The notes under the pieces are model-generated. The model searched no databases and was not told where the DNA came from. It saw only the letters and a list, made by a program, of their open reading frames with translations. Of a DNA stretch of 7,007 nucleotides, positions 1 through 5,604 are shown in pieces. Positions within the stretch are counted from its first letter, which is position 1; each line of letters opens with the position of its first letter. Position numbers and translations under genes: made by a program. Origin of the DNA: Bradyrhizobium sp. (GTDB lineage: Bacteria > Pseudomonadota > Alphaproteobacteria > Rhizobiales > Xanthobacteraceae); assembly GCA_028290305.1 (NCBI GenBank), contig JAQGKC010000476.1:1-7007 (forward strand), read 5' to 3'.

Positions 1-612
1 GCCTGTCTGCGCTGGCTTGACCGCGAAATTCCCGACCTGGACGCAGCGCGCCGCTCGGTGGAATGGATCATCAACGACGGCAACCGGGCGAGTGAGGTGA
101 TCCGACGCGTCCGGGCGCTCGTGAACAAGACCAGCATTGAGAGGGTGCCGCTCGACGTCAATGACGTGGTCAGGGAGGTCATCGTGCTGGTGCAGCGTGA
201 GCTAATCAGCCACCGGATATCGTTGCGAGTGGAGTTGGCACCGGCTCTGCCCATGATCCTTGGCGATCGGGTCCAACTGCAGCAGGTGATTATTAATTTG
301 GCGATGAATGGCATTGAAGCCATGCAACCGGTCACGGATCGGCCACGCGAACTGGTGATCCGATCAGGCCAGGACGAGACACGCCAGGTGCTCGTAAGTG
401 TGACGGATTGCGGCGTCGGGATCTCCGCCGAGAATGCGGACCGGCTGTTCAACGCCTTCTTCACCACCAAATCCGGCGGCATGGGCATGGGACTCTCGAT
501 CTGCCGTTCGATCGTGGAAGCTCACGGCGGACGACTGTCAGCTTCCGGCAATGAGGGGCCCGGCGCAACGTTCCAATTCGTCCTGCCCTTGCATCAGGAG
601 GATGCGTCGTGA
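1..612 (+). CDS. Sensor histidine kinase, C-terminal catalytic part (5' end outside window)
   Basis: The reading frame is open from the first base, so the start, the sensor (probably PAS) region and the phospho-accepting histidine lie to the left of the window. The visible 203 residues begin just after the usual H-box ([13 protein letters not shown], then the helix with [13 protein letters not shown]) and continue into a complete HATPase_c domain. The N-box is [16 protein letters not shown] around bases 274-324, the G1 box DCGVG is at 406-420, the F-box is LFNAFFTTK, and the G2 box GGMGMGLSI is around 475-501. The product should autophosphorylate and pass phosphate to the regulator encoded immediately downstream, whose start overlaps this stop. 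All ATP-binding motifs look intact. The signal sensed cannot be read from this part. The family call is firm; the subfamily is inferred from resemblance to the many Bradyrhizobium PAS kinases. Confidence 0.93.
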   Translation, partial: ACLRWLDREIPDLDAARRSVEWIINDGNRASEVIRRVRALVNKTSIERVPLDVNDVVREVIVLVQRELISHRISLRVELAPALPMILGDRVQLQQVIINLAMNGIEAMQPVTDRPRELVIRSGQDETRQVLVSVTDCGVGISAENADRLFNAFFTTKSGGMGMGLSICRSIVEAHGGRLSASGNEGPGATFQFVLPLHQEDAS

Positions 613-1283
613 CCGAGCACCCCAAATCATCGCATGAACCCGCGAACGCCAGGGAGCCGATTGTCATCGTTATCGACGATGACGTATCAATGCGCAGGGC
701 ACTCACCAATCTTTTTCAATCGGTGGGATTGGAGGTTCAGGCGTTCGGTTCGGCGCCCGAAATGCTGCAAAGCAAACTTCCGGATGTTGCCAGTTGCCTG
801 GTCCTCGACATCAGATTGCCGGGAGTGAGCGGCCTGGACTTTCAAACCGAGCTCGCCAAGGCGAACATTCACATTCCAATCATCTTTATGACCGGCCATG
901 GCGATATTCCGATGACCGTCAGGGCCATGAAGGGCGGAGCGGTCGATTTCCTCACCAAACCGTTTCGCGACCAGGACATGCTGGATGCTGTGGTGACGGC
1001 GATTGAACGGGATCGGAAGAGACGCGAAGTTGGGAAGATCGTCGCGAACGCGCAGGCGCTGTTTGAGACCCTGACCCCCCGCGAGCGGGAGATTCTGGCT
1101 TTGGTGGCGTCCGGTCTGATGAACAAACAGGTAGCAGCCGAGATCGGCCTTGCTGAGATTACCGTGAAGATCCATAGGGGCCACATTATGAAAAAAATGG
1201 GCGCGAGGTCGTTGGCCGATTTGATCAGAACGGCTGAGACGCTCGGAATACGCCGAGCGAAGCCCTCCGCCGTACAAACCTAA
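609..1283 (+). CDS. FixJ/NodW-type response regulator (receiver + LuxR-type HTH)
   Basis: This 224-residue protein has two domains. Residues about 17-135 are a receiver with the acidic pocket D23-D25, the phosphoacceptor D67 in LVLDIRLPG, the switch residue T95 in MTGHGD and the conserved K117 in LTKPF. Residues about 153-212 are a LuxR/FixJ-type helix-turn-helix ([14 protein letters not shown], then [18 protein letters not shown]), so it binds DNA when phosphorylated. The GTG start at 609 shares GTGA with the kinase stop and is preceded by AGGAGG at 596-601 with a 7-base spacer, which points to translational coupling and to the upstream kinase as its partner. Length and motifs are normal for the family. 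Its target promoters are unknown. The closest named relatives by architecture are FixJ and NodW, but nothing here shows it is either one. Confidence 0.95.
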   Translation: MTEHPKSSHEPANAREPIVIVIDDDVSMRRALTNLFQSVGLEVQAFGSAPEMLQSKLPDVASCLVLDIRLPGVSGLDFQTELAKANIHIPIIFMTGHGDIPMTVRAMKGGAVDFLTKPFRDQDMLDAVVTAIERDRKRREVGKIVANAQALFETLTPREREILALVASGLMNKQVAAEIGLAEITVKIHRGHIMKKMGARSLADLIRTAETLGIRRAKPSAVQT

Positions 1284-1362
1284 GTATGATTTTACATTTT
1301 TGATTCGCGGCCCACTTTTCGACTGGGCGGCTGTGCTATGGCAAGCGCTTTGTTCCTGTGTC

Positions 1363-1370
1363 AGGAAGGA
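1363..1370 (+). promoter_or_regulatory. Ribosome binding site that fixes a TTG start for the lone receiver
   Basis: AGGAAGGA lies 5 bases before TTG at 1376. The upstream in-frame GTG at 1358 would place this Shine-Dalgarno inside the coding region and has no comparable site in front of it. The receiver family also normally begins only a few residues before its first beta strand, which favours the TTG. Confidence 0.65.
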
Positions 1371-1375
1371 CCGTC

Positions 1376-1765
1376 TTGTCAACGCTTCCGGTTATTTCTG
1401 TCATTGACGATGATGCATCTGTGCGCGGCGCGACGAACAATCTTCTGAGGTCGCATGGGTACACAGTCCATACATTTGCGTCGGCCGAGGAGTTTTTGCG
1501 GTCGGCCCACCTGAATGACACGTCGTGTGTGATAGCGGATGTGCAGATGCCGGCCATGAGCGGCGTGGACCTGCTCATCCTTGTGCGCGCCCAGGGTTAC
1601 CGTGCGCCGTTCATTTTCATCACGGCCTTCCCCGATCAGAGCGTCCGCGCCCGGGCGCTGAAGGCTGGAGCAATTTGCTTCCTGGGTAAGCCGTTTGCCG
1701 GACCTACCTTGATCCAATGCCTCGACGCCGCGCTGGAAGGACAGCGCAACGGAGCCGACACCTGA
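1376..1765 (+). CDS. Stand-alone receiver-domain response regulator
   Basis: From the TTG start this is a 129-residue protein made of one CheY-like receiver and nothing else. It has the acidic triad D11-D13 (VIDDD), the phosphoacceptor D55 in IADVQMP, the switch threonine T83 in FITAF, and the conserved lysine K105 in FLGKPF. It has no output domain, so it should act through protein contacts, for example as a phosphate sink, a phosphorelay intermediate or an alternative partner of the neighbouring kinase. It lies about 90 bases after the FixJ-type regulator on the same strand. Such kinase / FixJ-type / lone-receiver triads are common in Bradyrhizobium-like genomes. A longer start (GTG at 1358) adds six residues but fits the ribosome binding site less well. 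Function is inferred from domain content only. Confidence 0.9.
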   Translation: MSTLPVISVIDDDASVRGATNNLLRSHGYTVHTFASAEEFLRSAHLNDTSCVIADVQMPAMSGVDLLILVRAQGYRAPFIFITAFPDQSVRARALKAGAICFLGKPFAGPTLIQCLDAALEGQRNGADT

Positions 1766-1932
1766 GACGTGAGCTGGCTTGGCCGCAGGGGTGCCGCATG
1801 ACCCAAGGAGCAAGCTGGCTTTATCATTATCTGAAGTCTATCACGATCCGATCACCGCGTATCAAGGTGTGCACTTCGGTTGTACAACTGCGAAATTCAT
1901 ATTCACAAAGACATTTCAGGAGACTTTCTTTT

Positions 1933-2001
1933 ATGAAGAGGCTGCGGATGCGGCCGAAGATGCACCCCCCGCGGTTTCTTGGAAAGCGACATGGCGCGTA
2001 G
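1933..2001 (+). CDS. Possible 22-residue leader peptide or gene-start remnant
   Basis: ATG at 1933 is preceded by AGGAGA at 1918-1923 with a 9-base spacer, a better translation start than several real genes in the window have. The encoded peptide is short and strongly basic (starts MKRLRMRPKMHP) and ends at TAG 1999-2001. It may be a leader peptide, the surviving start of a lost gene, or chance. It resembles no family I know. It is listed because of its translation signal; coding potential is unproven. Confidence 0.18.
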   Translation: MKRLRMRPKMHPPRFLGKRHGA

Positions 2002-2089
2002 ATTTATTCCAATCGCGATGCGCGATTGATCTTATCAAATGATTTATTGGTCTCGAAAACACCCGGTGCCTACCTCCTGAAACAGCAAC

Positions 2090-2094
2090 AGGAG
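2090..2094 (+). promoter_or_regulatory. Ribosome binding site favouring a GTG start for the Tat-exported protein
   Basis: AGGAG is followed by 9 bases and then GTG at 2104. The in-frame ATG at 2095 directly abuts the AGGAG, too close for normal initiation, and a still earlier in-frame ATG at 2026 would push the twin-arginine signal more than 30 residues inward. The GTG gives a standard short n-region before the RR pair. Confidence 0.55.
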
Positions 2095-2103
2095 ATGACG
2101 GCC

Positions 2104-2898
2104 GTGAAGATTGTCACTGGAAGAAGGGGCGTATTGAGAACATTCGCTTTGACCATGGCCACAGGCGCGATCGGTCTTGCATCGGCGAGGGCCAAGCCCG
2201 CGGCGGCGGCCGTCGAGTCCGCGTTGACGCCTCCCGGCGTCACGCACCTTGACGCATTGAAGAAGCGTATCGCGCAGGCACCCCGCCGTCGCGATTTCAA
2301 GGCCGTGCCGATGATCCTGAACAATCCAGAGCAATGGGATCACGAAGCGTTGACCGAAGTGCTCTCCTACAGGCGTGTGCCTAAGCAGGCGTGGGACAGC
2401 ATCGACATCGGAGGTCCCTGGCTGAGCCTGATGCGCAACACGCTCAATACCCAGATCTGGTCGTTCAAACATCCGGATTTCCTCGCTGTTTCGGTTACGC
2501 ATGGTACGGCGGATCTTGGGCTCTACGATCAAGCCATGTGGGATAAGTATCAGCTCACCAGACTGGCCGGCGAGAAGTTCAAGACCAAAACGCTGATCAT
2601 CGAGCAGAAAGCAGCGGCTGCCGATCCCGCGAATTATGAGAACCCGGCGGGGCCGTTCTCCGCTGGGAATAATTCGATTCCGGCACTGATGCGGCGCGGC
2701 GTTGTTTTCATGTGCTGCCACAATGCGATTTGGGAACAAGCAGCAGCCCTCATCAAAGCCGACGTCAATCCTGACAAGCTCTCTCATTCCGCGCTCGCTG
2801 CCGAATTGACCAACCATCTGGTAGATGGCGTCGTTCTAATCCCCGGTGCGGGCGGCACGATGCTCGAGCTGCAGCAGGTCGGCTTTCATTACGCATAG
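2104..2898 (+). CDS. Tat-exported protein with DsrE-like C-terminal region
   Basis: From GTG 2104 the product has 264 residues. It begins with a twin-arginine signal (MKIVTGRRGVLRTFAL), a hydrophobic stretch and a likely cleavage after ASARA near residue 28, so the mature protein should be periplasmic. The C-terminal third reads like a DsrE/DsrF-type sulfur-carrier fold: a beta strand ending in MCCHN (Cys204-Cys205, bases 2713-2718), a helix, then VVLIPGAGGTMLELQQVGFHY, the usual closing strand and helix of that fold. Proteins of this kind are often labelled 'transcriptional initiation protein Tat' in databases, a misnomer derived from the Tat signal. The neighbouring doxDA gene supports a role in periplasmic sulfur chemistry, for example binding sulfane sulfur on the cysteine pair. 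The export call is strong, the DsrE-like fold is moderately supported, and the sulfur role is inferred from context. Confidence 0.8.
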   Translation: MKIVTGRRGVLRTFALTMATGAIGLASARAKPAAAAVESALTPPGVTHLDALKKRIAQAPRRRDFKAVPMILNNPEQWDHEALTEVLSYRRVPKQAWDSIDIGGPWLSLMRNTLNTQIWSFKHPDFLAVSVTHGTADLGLYDQAMWDKYQLTRLAGEKFKTKTLIIEQKAAAADPANYENPAGPFSAGNNSIPALMRRGVVFMCCHNAIWEQAAALIKADVNPDKLSHSALAAELTNHLVDGVVLIPGAGGTMLELQQVGFHYA

Positions 2899-2915
2899 TA
2901 ACGCCTCCGTCATGA

Positions 2916-3101
2916 CATCCTTCCTTCGCCGTATTCTGCTCGGAACAACCGCCGCCGGCAAAGACCGCAATCTATGCAGGCGCGGAAATGAAGGGCGCGC
3001 CTCATCCGGACGCAGCCAAGACCCGGCTCGACTTCATCCGTTCACCCGAGGCGCTGCAAATCTTCGTGCGCTATGGCTTCAAAGCCACCATCGCCCACTG
3101 A
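2916..3101 (+). pseudogene. C-terminal remnant of an ABC solute-binding protein (ModA-like)
   Basis: The frame ending at TGA 3099-3101 encodes a recognisable tail of a periplasmic solute-binding protein of the molybdate/sulfate type: AIYAGAEMKGAPHPDAAK from about 2967, then LDFIRSPEALQIFVRYGF. This is the usual final strand and helix pair of the family (small loop, H/D-x-x-A-A-K, F-x-x-S-P-E-A, then GF near the C-terminus). Only about 45 to 60 residues of a protein that normally has around 250 remain. The frame is closed by a stop at 2913-2915 and has no start codon with a ribosome binding site, so it cannot yield a working transporter component. It lies between the Tat protein and doxDA, suggesting that a solute-binding gene was once part of this cluster or that an adjoining fragment was captured by deletion. 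Whether it bound molybdate or another anion cannot be told. Confidence 0.75.
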
Positions 3102-3125
3102 ATCCGTCACGACAGGAAAATCATC

Positions 3126-4229
3126 ATGTCCATTCTTACGTTCGACAGTACGGCGGCAGCCTCCAATCCAGCCGCTCAACGCAGCAAGGCAGACGCACTG
3201 CGCATCGCTGCGCTCGGTCTGCTTTCTATCCGCTTCATTCAAGGATTCATCTATTGGGGCGGCGGTTCGCGCCGCTTCATCTACGCGCCCGCCAAACTCG
3301 ATCCGAACGCGGCGAGCTGGATGGCCAACAAATTCCAATCGGCGATGCCGGGCGCGTTGCTCGGAACCGACCATGTCATCGCCTTTCTGCTGCATCATTT
3401 CTATCTCCTCTATGGCTCGCTGATCCTATTCAGCGCGGCCGAACTGACCACCGGACTGTTCCTGATGACGGGCTTTCTCACGCGGGCCGCGGCGCTGGTC
3501 TCGATAGGCCTCTCGGTCGTGCTGATGCTGATGTTCGGGTGGCAGGGCGCGACCTGCATCGATGAATGGACAATGGCGGCCTGCAATTTGGCGATCGGTG
3601 CCACTCTGATGCTTGGGGGCAGCGGCGCATTCTCGCTCGACAACGCGTTGTTGGCGCGCAACCCAGCGCTCGCCGAACGGGGGTGGTTCCGCTGGATGTC
3701 CGGAGCCTTACCGCTTCCGGTCCATAGCGGCACCTTCCAGAAACTGGCGCTGGCGGTGTTTGCGGCGACTGTCGTCTTCAATGTCGCCACCTACAATTAT
3801 TATCGCGGCTCGGTCGTCACGCCGTTTCATGGCGGCCCGGTTAGCGCCAGCAAGCATCATATTAGTCTGACGGATGGCGTTCTGCTCCAGGACGGCGCCG
3901 TGCGTTTCCATGCTTATCTCGACGGCGGTACCCCGGTGGCGCCGTCCAATGTCATGACCGCGGTGCTCAAGTCCAACGATGGCGCCGTGCTCGAGCAATG
4001 GGACGGTACGGCGTTGAGCCACCTGCCGCCTTCCGCGATTACCAACGAGTTCGCCTATAACCGCTTTGCACCGGGTCCGTTTGGGCTCCGGGCGCGGATG
4101 GGGGCAATGGCGACGATCACGCTGCCCGTCGCGAGCGGTGCGGACACCGGAAGCCTGCATAGCGCCGCAACGTTGCAGCTACGCACCGTCAACGGCAATA
4201 CATTCAACCTCGCCGTCAGAACGGAATAA
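3126..4229 (+). CDS. doxDA: DoxD-DoxA fusion, thiosulfate:quinone oxidoreductase-type membrane protein
   Basis: This 367-residue protein joins the two subunits of archaeal thiosulfate:quinone oxidoreductase. Residues about 25-165 form the DoxD membrane domain, with hydrophobic segments near 26-45, 88-116, 120-137 and 147-163, and the motif TCIDEWTMAACN around 143-154. A further membrane segment near 204-222 (KLALAVFAATVVFNVATYNYY) leads into a DoxA-like soluble domain of about 145 residues, with FHGGPVSASKHHISLTDG near 234-251 and FAPGPFGLRARMGAMATITLP near the end. In the family this enzyme couples two thiosulfates to tetrathionate and reduces quinone; DoxDA fusions are known from Acidithiobacillus. 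The start at 3126 follows AGGAAA at 3114-3119. It sits 227 bases after the Tat protein, with a dead gene fragment between. Family assignment is firm; substrate is inferred from the family. Confidence 0.85.
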   Translation: MSILTFDSTAAASNPAAQRSKADALRIAALGLLSIRFIQGFIYWGGGSRRFIYAPAKLDPNAASWMANKFQSAMPGALLGTDHVIAFLLHHFYLLYGSLILFSAAELTTGLFLMTGFLTRAAALVSIGLSVVLMLMFGWQGATCIDEWTMAACNLAIGATLMLGGSGAFSLDNALLARNPALAERGWFRWMSGALPLPVHSGTFQKLALAVFAATVVFNVATYNYYRGSVVTPFHGGPVSASKHHISLTDGVLLQDGAVRFHAYLDGGTPVAPSNVMTAVLKSNDGAVLEQWDGTALSHLPPSAITNEFAYNRFAPGPFGLRARMGAMATITLPVASGADTGSLHSAATLQLRTVNGNTFNLAVRTE

Positions 4230-4237
4230 AGTCGAAA
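4219..4237 (+). repeat. Left copy of a 19-base near-direct repeat
   Basis: GAACGGAATAA followed by two bases and TCGAAA. It spans the doxDA stop codon and recurs exactly 350 bases later at 4569-4587 with only two adjacent bases swapped (AG versus GA). The two copies bracket the frameshifted small gene. Confidence 0.5.
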
Positions 4238-4299
4238 GGCGTCGTTTTTTCTGGAAGGAAAGCCCGCGCAATCTGAGCCTCGTAGAAGGAAACATAAAG

Positions 4300-4562
4300 A
4301 TGCGACTCAAAACGATAGCCGAATTGTTGGCGGTTTCGATCGTCATTTGACCGGTTCACCTGCGCTCGCGACCCAGATTGCGCACCATGACGCTCACTGT
4401 CATTCCTGCGAGCAAAAAGCGGGCGCGTGTCGTCATCAGGCATTGGGGACGTGCGTCACGCCTGAGAGCGATGAGCCACGGAATGGTGGGGATACAACAC
4501 ACGACGATTGGCCGGCCGAGATGATCCTGGGCAACTTCCGATCGCACTATACAGGCGACTAG
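4300..4562 (+). pseudogene. Small exported Cys/His-rich protein gene, signal peptide broken by a one-base deletion
   Basis: ATG 4300 follows GAAGGA (4285-4290) at a 9-base spacing and encodes MRLKTIAELLAVSIVI, then hits TGA at 4348-4350. The next frame, starting within that stop, continues LTGSPALA, which completes a textbook signal peptide with an ALA cleavage site. It then runs to TAG 4560-4562. Adding one T to the TTT at 4345-4347 restores a single frame of 87 residues. The mature part would hold four cysteines and many histidines (HHDAHCHSCEQKAGACRHQ, then GTC) and ends acidic (DWPAEMILGNFRSHYTGD). I do not recognise the family. It lies 70 bases after doxDA on the same strand and was probably transcribed with it, perhaps as a metal- or thiol-binding periplasmic accessory. 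The break could be a real mutation or a sequence error in a short T-run. Initiation at TTG 4347 would give a peptide without a working signal. Confidence 0.55.
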
Positions 4563-4568
4563 AAGCTG

Positions 4569-4587
4569 GAACGGAATAAGATCGAAA
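4569..4587 (+). repeat. Right copy of a 19-base near-direct repeat
   Basis: GAACGGAATAAGATCGAAA matches 4219-4237 at 17 of 19 positions. It begins 6 bases after the stop of the frameshifted small gene, so the two copies mark both flanks of that gene and its leader. Confidence 0.5.
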
Positions 4588-4628
4588 AAGCGGGAAATTA
4601 TGTCCTCGCTCTTTGGAAGAGCCCGCTT
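4588..4628. repeat. Nested inverted repeat (two-step hairpin)
   Basis: The outer arms AAGCGGG (4588-4594) and CCCGCTT (4622-4628) enclose an inner pair CTCTT (4609-4613) / AAGAG (4617-4621) with a TGG loop. The inner stem directly abuts the right outer arm, so a transcript could fold a stacked structure. It lies 25 bases after the small gene's stop and may end or stabilise the doxDA transcript, but no T-run follows. Confidence 0.4.
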
Positions 4629-4650
4629 CATGTCCTGGGGTGCATAAAGA

Positions 4651-4681
4651 ACCGGGCCTTGGCGTCCAGCCAAGACCCGGT
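4651..4681. repeat. Strong GC-rich hairpin, possible terminator
   Basis: ACCGGG (4651-4656) pairs with CCCGGT (4676-4681), and CTTGGC (4658-4663) pairs with GCCAAG (4669-4674), leaving one C/A mismatch and a 5-base loop (GTCCA). This 12-pair stem is the strongest inverted repeat I found in the window. It is flanked by AAAGA on the left and CGTTT on the right, so it has at best a weak uridine tract on either strand. It could terminate transcription coming from doxDA, or be a dispersed intergenic palindrome. Confidence 0.5.
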
Positions 4682-5409
4682 CGTTTGCGTCCGTGCGCAC
4701 ACTCGCTCCGATCGGGCTGGTAGCGTCCGAGAAATCCGGCTTCTGGTCGCGCGTGAATAGCGATCGGGAAAGACTTTCGCCAATTTGCGTCCCACGATCG
4801 GAGAATTGGGAGCTCAGAGACGAAATCCAATGCGCAAAAAGTCGGCATATTAGGCCCTTTCTCGCTTTCGTTGGGAAACCTACCGCACGCTTGAATGGTT
4901 GGCTGGCGACGCAGTGGGATCCGAACCAGTCTCCAACCGAATTCCCACCGCCCACCGCACGATTTTACCGAGTTGGGCATGTCGGTTTTCACTTCCGATC
5001 TTCATTCAATTACAGAAGTACAACGGACGTCGCAGAACTTCGCATTTGTGCCAAAAACCCGAAATCAGCCCAAGGCTAAGCCGTTAGACGCGCGCGCCGT
5101 GCGGTTTTCCGAGCTCCGCAGAGGATACGCTTTGTCGCTTGGCAGCGCCTTAGCGATCTCGTTAGCGTACCTGGCGAACGACAGCGTCACCAGCCGATCG
5201 ACCGATGTCGCTAGGTAGCCGCCGGGCGAGGAGCCACGTTCCTACCACTCGCGAGGCGCGCAGGTGGTCAATCGTAAACCTAAGTATCATCGTCTCAAAC
5301 AAATGTAAGGCACTGATGAACGTCTGTGCAATGGTCCGATCCGTCTCTCTCTGTGATTGGTTGTAGTTCAAGGGCGTTATGCCGTTCGAACTGGGATTGT
5401 GGAGGCGAA

Positions 5410-5604
5410 ATGCTGAGTAAAGAATATTTGGAGACGGCACGGACCATACTCCGGGCGGCCCAAACAATGACCGACCAACACGTTGCGGATCAGCTTAAGG
5501 TGCTTGCCGAGGACTATGAGCGGCGAGCTGAGAAAGCCGCACACGCCGATGCAGCTAAGGCATTGGCTCGGTCAGCTGCTCGCGAATGTGAAGCACTATC
5601 ATGA
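5410..5604 (+). CDS. Small helical hypothetical protein (64 aa)
   Basis: ATG 5410 follows GTGGAGG (5399-5405) at a 4-base spacing and encodes 64 residues. The frame is open further upstream, but without a comparable ribosome binding site. The sequence is charged, Ala-rich and predicted almost wholly helical (SKEYLETARTILRAAQ, VADQLKVLAEDYERRAEKAA, AKALARSAARECEAL), with no signal peptide, so it is probably a cytoplasmic helical-bundle or coiled-coil protein. It resembles small hypothetical proteins I associate with Bradyrhizobium genomes; no function is known to me. Its last bases overlap the start of the next small gene by ATGA, so the two are translationally coupled and likely work together or under one signal. 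Confidence 0.75.
   Translation: MLSKEYLETARTILRAAQTMTDQHVADQLKVLAEDYERRAEKAAHADAAKALARSAARECEALS

Larger units (their letters stand above)
1766..2103 (+). other. Intergenic region upstream of the Tat-exported protein, with short symmetric motifs
   Basis: I see no convincing long gene here, although two frames stay open. The stretch around 1890-1935 and 2000-2050 is richer in A and T than its surroundings, as expected of a promoter region. Visible elements are: the perfect 10-base palindrome GTTGTACAAC at 1879-1888; a direct repeat AGCTGGCTT at 1772-1780 and 1813-1821; a direct repeat GATTTATT at 2001-2008 and 2041-2048; the inverted pair ATCGC / GCGAT at 2012-2016 and 2022-2026; and TTGAT / ATCAA at 2026-2030 and 2034-2038. 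The last resembles an FNR/FixK site but its spacer is 3 bases, not the usual 4. I cannot assign definite -35/-10 boxes. Confidence 0.5.
4563..5409. other. Gene-poor region of about 850 bases with inverted repeats
   Basis: Several frames stay open on both strands, but none has a convincing start, ribosome binding site or recognisable protein pattern, and they overlap one another freely. The left part holds two hairpins (4588-4628 and 4651-4681). A stretch around 4905-4935 looks superficially like a tRNA 3' half on the minus strand but fails on pairing. A minus-strand frame of 58 codons (5068-5241) has plausible amino-acid composition but no good start. The region just before 5410 should hold the promoter of the small-gene pair; AAACCTAAGTAT at 5276-5287, also found at 1276-1287, is the only element that stands out. 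Confidence 0.5.

Noticed and set aside
1307..1331. Hairpin (GCCCA / TGGGC with flanking GC pairs) between the two regulators
   Set aside because: Short stem with a mismatch and no following T-run; insufficient for a terminator call.
687..1382. Minus-strand open frame of about 230 codons
   Set aside because: It is the antisense of the well-supported FixJ-type regulator and shows no family features.
1779..2042. 87-codon + strand open frame after the lone receiver
   Set aside because: It starts at a TTG without a ribosome binding site, matches no family I know and spans the motif-rich, AT-rich promoter-like region.
2044..2817. Minus-strand open frame of about 257 codons
   Set aside because: It mirrors the Tat-exported protein gene, whose signal peptide and domains establish the + strand as coding.
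4568..4592. GGAAC as an EcfG-type (general stress) -35 element
   Set aside because: No CGTT-like -10 occurs at the required 16-17 base spacing.
4905..4935. Minus-strand sequence resembling a tRNA T-arm (GGTTCGGATCCC)
   Set aside because: The loop would read TTCGGAT, lacking the invariant A58, and the five-base T-stem does not pair. No acceptor or anticodon arm could be found.
4356..4992. Two overlapping long minus-strand open frames
   Set aside because: They overlap each other and the signal-peptide gene, have no recognisable protein pattern or ribosome binding site, and are typical of stop-poor GC-rich DNA.
5068..5241. Minus-strand open frame of 58 codons with plausible composition
   Set aside because: It has no ATG and no ribosome binding site, and its sequence is not recognisable; possibly a fragment of a lost gene but not supportable.
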